DNA of 16,642 bases from JASBZA01 sp964345295. Its GTDB lineage: Bacteria > Bacillota > Clostridia > Saccharofermentanales > Fastidiosipilaceae. Of this stretch, positions 16,102 to 16,642 are shown one piece after another. Made by a program: the position numbers and the translations under genes. Where the stretch lies: assembly GCA_964345295.1 (NCBI GenBank), contig CAYFQG010000028.1:1-16642 (forward strand), in the 5' to 3' direction. Position 1 is the first letter of the stretch, and the number at the start of each line of letters is the position of its first letter. The notes below the pieces were generated by a model, which ran no database searches, was not told the origin of the DNA, and saw only the letters and a program-made list of their open reading frames with translations.

Positions 16102-16140
16102 AGGTGCCTAGGTGCCACACATGGACACCTGTGTACACCT
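16102..16140 (+). repeat. Imperfect stem-loop after pyrI
   Basis: Two AGGTG copies (16102-16106, 16110-16114) can pair with two CACCT copies (16136-16140, 16126-16130), with CC/GG inner pairs and loop ACACAT. GTGTACAC at 16131-16138 is itself a palindrome. No U-tract follows, so it is not a standard intrinsic terminator. It could stabilise the 3' end of the pyr transcript; its role is unknown. Confidence 0.45.
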
Positions 16141-16143
16141 TAT

Positions 16144-16170
16144 CCCTACTCTAATTAAAAATAGTTAGGG
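16144..16170. repeat. Weak hairpin between convergent genes
   Basis: CCCTA (16144-16148) pairs with TAGGG (16166-16170), with two more pairs inside after a bulge. It lies at the meeting point of pyrI and the - strand gene and overlaps the latter's stop codon. No T-run follows on either strand, so any bidirectional terminator role is doubtful. Confidence 0.3.
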
Positions 16171-16456
16171 CGGACTGAAAACTTATTAACTGCCCTTTAT
16201 ATTCTATCTCCAAAATGTCTTCAATACTGTACTTGTCCAATGCTTGTTCAGGCCATATAGAGATTTTGCTTCGGCCCATTCGGTTTACCTTATCGGTCTC
16301 TCTCAACATAAATTCCGGCAAGAAAGTGGTTTCCGAAGTATAAGGCATTTCTGAGCCTATCCAGCGCTCTTCATCAAGCCCTTGAATTTTTATCCCTGTT
16401 TCAAAGGACAGGCCGGAAGGCATTTGGACTTTTTGAGTTTGAAAAGCTTTAGTCAT
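16151..16456 (-). CDS. Hypothetical protein, 101 aa, function unknown
   Basis: I do not recognise this protein. It is a complete short frame on the opposite strand to everything else. It reads from ATG at 16456 to TAG at 16151, with a strong GGAGG site seven bases before the start, which is the main reason to call it real. It lies convergent to the pyr operon, 85 bp from the pyrI stop. The protein is soluble-looking, without signal peptide or membrane segment. The C-terminal stretch V-N-R-M-G-R-S-K-I-S-I-W-P...E-D-I-L-E-I-E-Y-K-G faintly resembles the beta-hairpin pattern of AbrB-type DNA-binding domains, but the match is too weak to name it. A possible promoter lies at 16473-16502 (TAGCTT, 18 bp, TATAAA on the - strand), which would leave a very short leader. 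Confidence 0.65.
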   Translation of the reverse strand: MTKAFQTQKVQMPSGLSFETGIKIQGLDEERWIGSEMPYTSETTFLPEFMLRETDKVNRMGRSKISIWPEQALDKYSIEDILEIEYKGQLISFQSALTIFN

Positions 16457-16586
16457 TTTGAACCTCCGCGTCTTTATAGAAGTGATGGACGGTTATAAGC
16501 TAGGTAAAACGCTGTGGGCTTCTTCTCTAATGGCTAACTGTAAGTTGTAAAAAACAGCCAGACTGTATTGTTATTAATACTACCAT

Positions 16587-16636
16587 GAAATTCTCTTGAA
16601 CGTCAGCTTGGAACGAGAGCTTTTCGAGAGAAATTC
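16587..16636. repeat. Inverted repeat near right edge
   Basis: GAAATTCTCTTGAA (16587-16600) matches the reverse complement of TTCGAGAGAAATTC (16623-16636) at 12 of 14 positions, with a 22-base spacer that contains a further CGAGAG. It lies upstream of the - strand gene. It may be a regulatory site, a structured RNA, or the end of an element outside the window. The remaining bases from 16457 to 16586 show no coding region. Confidence 0.4.
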
Positions 16637-16642
16637 AAAACA

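Overview
The window reads as a chromosomal segment from a Gram-positive anaerobe-like bacterium (Bacillota, clostridial side). The reasons are a Cna-B/SpaA-type, sortase-anchored surface protein, strong AGGAGG-type ribosome binding sites, intrinsic terminators, and a pyrimidine operon with the PyrK/PyrD (class 1B, NAD-linked) dihydroorotate dehydrogenase plus PyrB/PyrI aspartate carbamoyltransferase. Base composition is moderate; the surface-protein gene at the left looks more AT-rich than the pyr genes. I cannot name the genus from sequence alone.

Layout, all on the + strand except the last gene. (1) 2-1480: the 3' part of a repetitive surface adhesin/pilin-like protein that runs off the left edge, closed by a strong terminator at 1507-1550. 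(2) 1600-4076: a two-gene operon of a GPH-family (MelB-like) cation symporter and a divergent creatininase-family amidohydrolase, with a palindrome-rich promoter region upstream and a 14-bp-stem terminator downstream. (3) 4087-6937: a second operon of an M20 (PM20D1/carboxypeptidase S-like) metallopeptidase and two small polytopic membrane proteins, the first a DUF5058 member. The two membrane proteins look distantly related to each other and may form one heteromeric permease. (4) 7054-16065: an eight-gene de novo UMP operon, pyrC-carB-pyrK-pyrD-pyrF-pyrE-pyrB-pyrI, tightly packed with overlaps or short gaps. (5) 16066-16642: structured intergenic DNA, one unrecognised 101-aa gene on the - strand, and an inverted repeat near the right edge.

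Together the pyr genes cover carbamoyl phosphate to UMP, except that the glutaminase subunit carA is absent from its usual place before carB, and no pyrR or PyrR-type attenuator is visible. PyrI offers allosteric control at the enzyme level. Operons 2 and 3 each pair an amidohydrolase-type metalloenzyme with membrane transport proteins, which suggests uptake or export plus hydrolysis of amide-containing small molecules; their substrates cannot be read from the sequence. I did not find a defence system, CRISPR array, insertion sequence, tRNA or rRNA here. The best leads for something undescribed are the M20/paired-permease operon, the divergent creatininase/symporter operon and their palindromic control regions.
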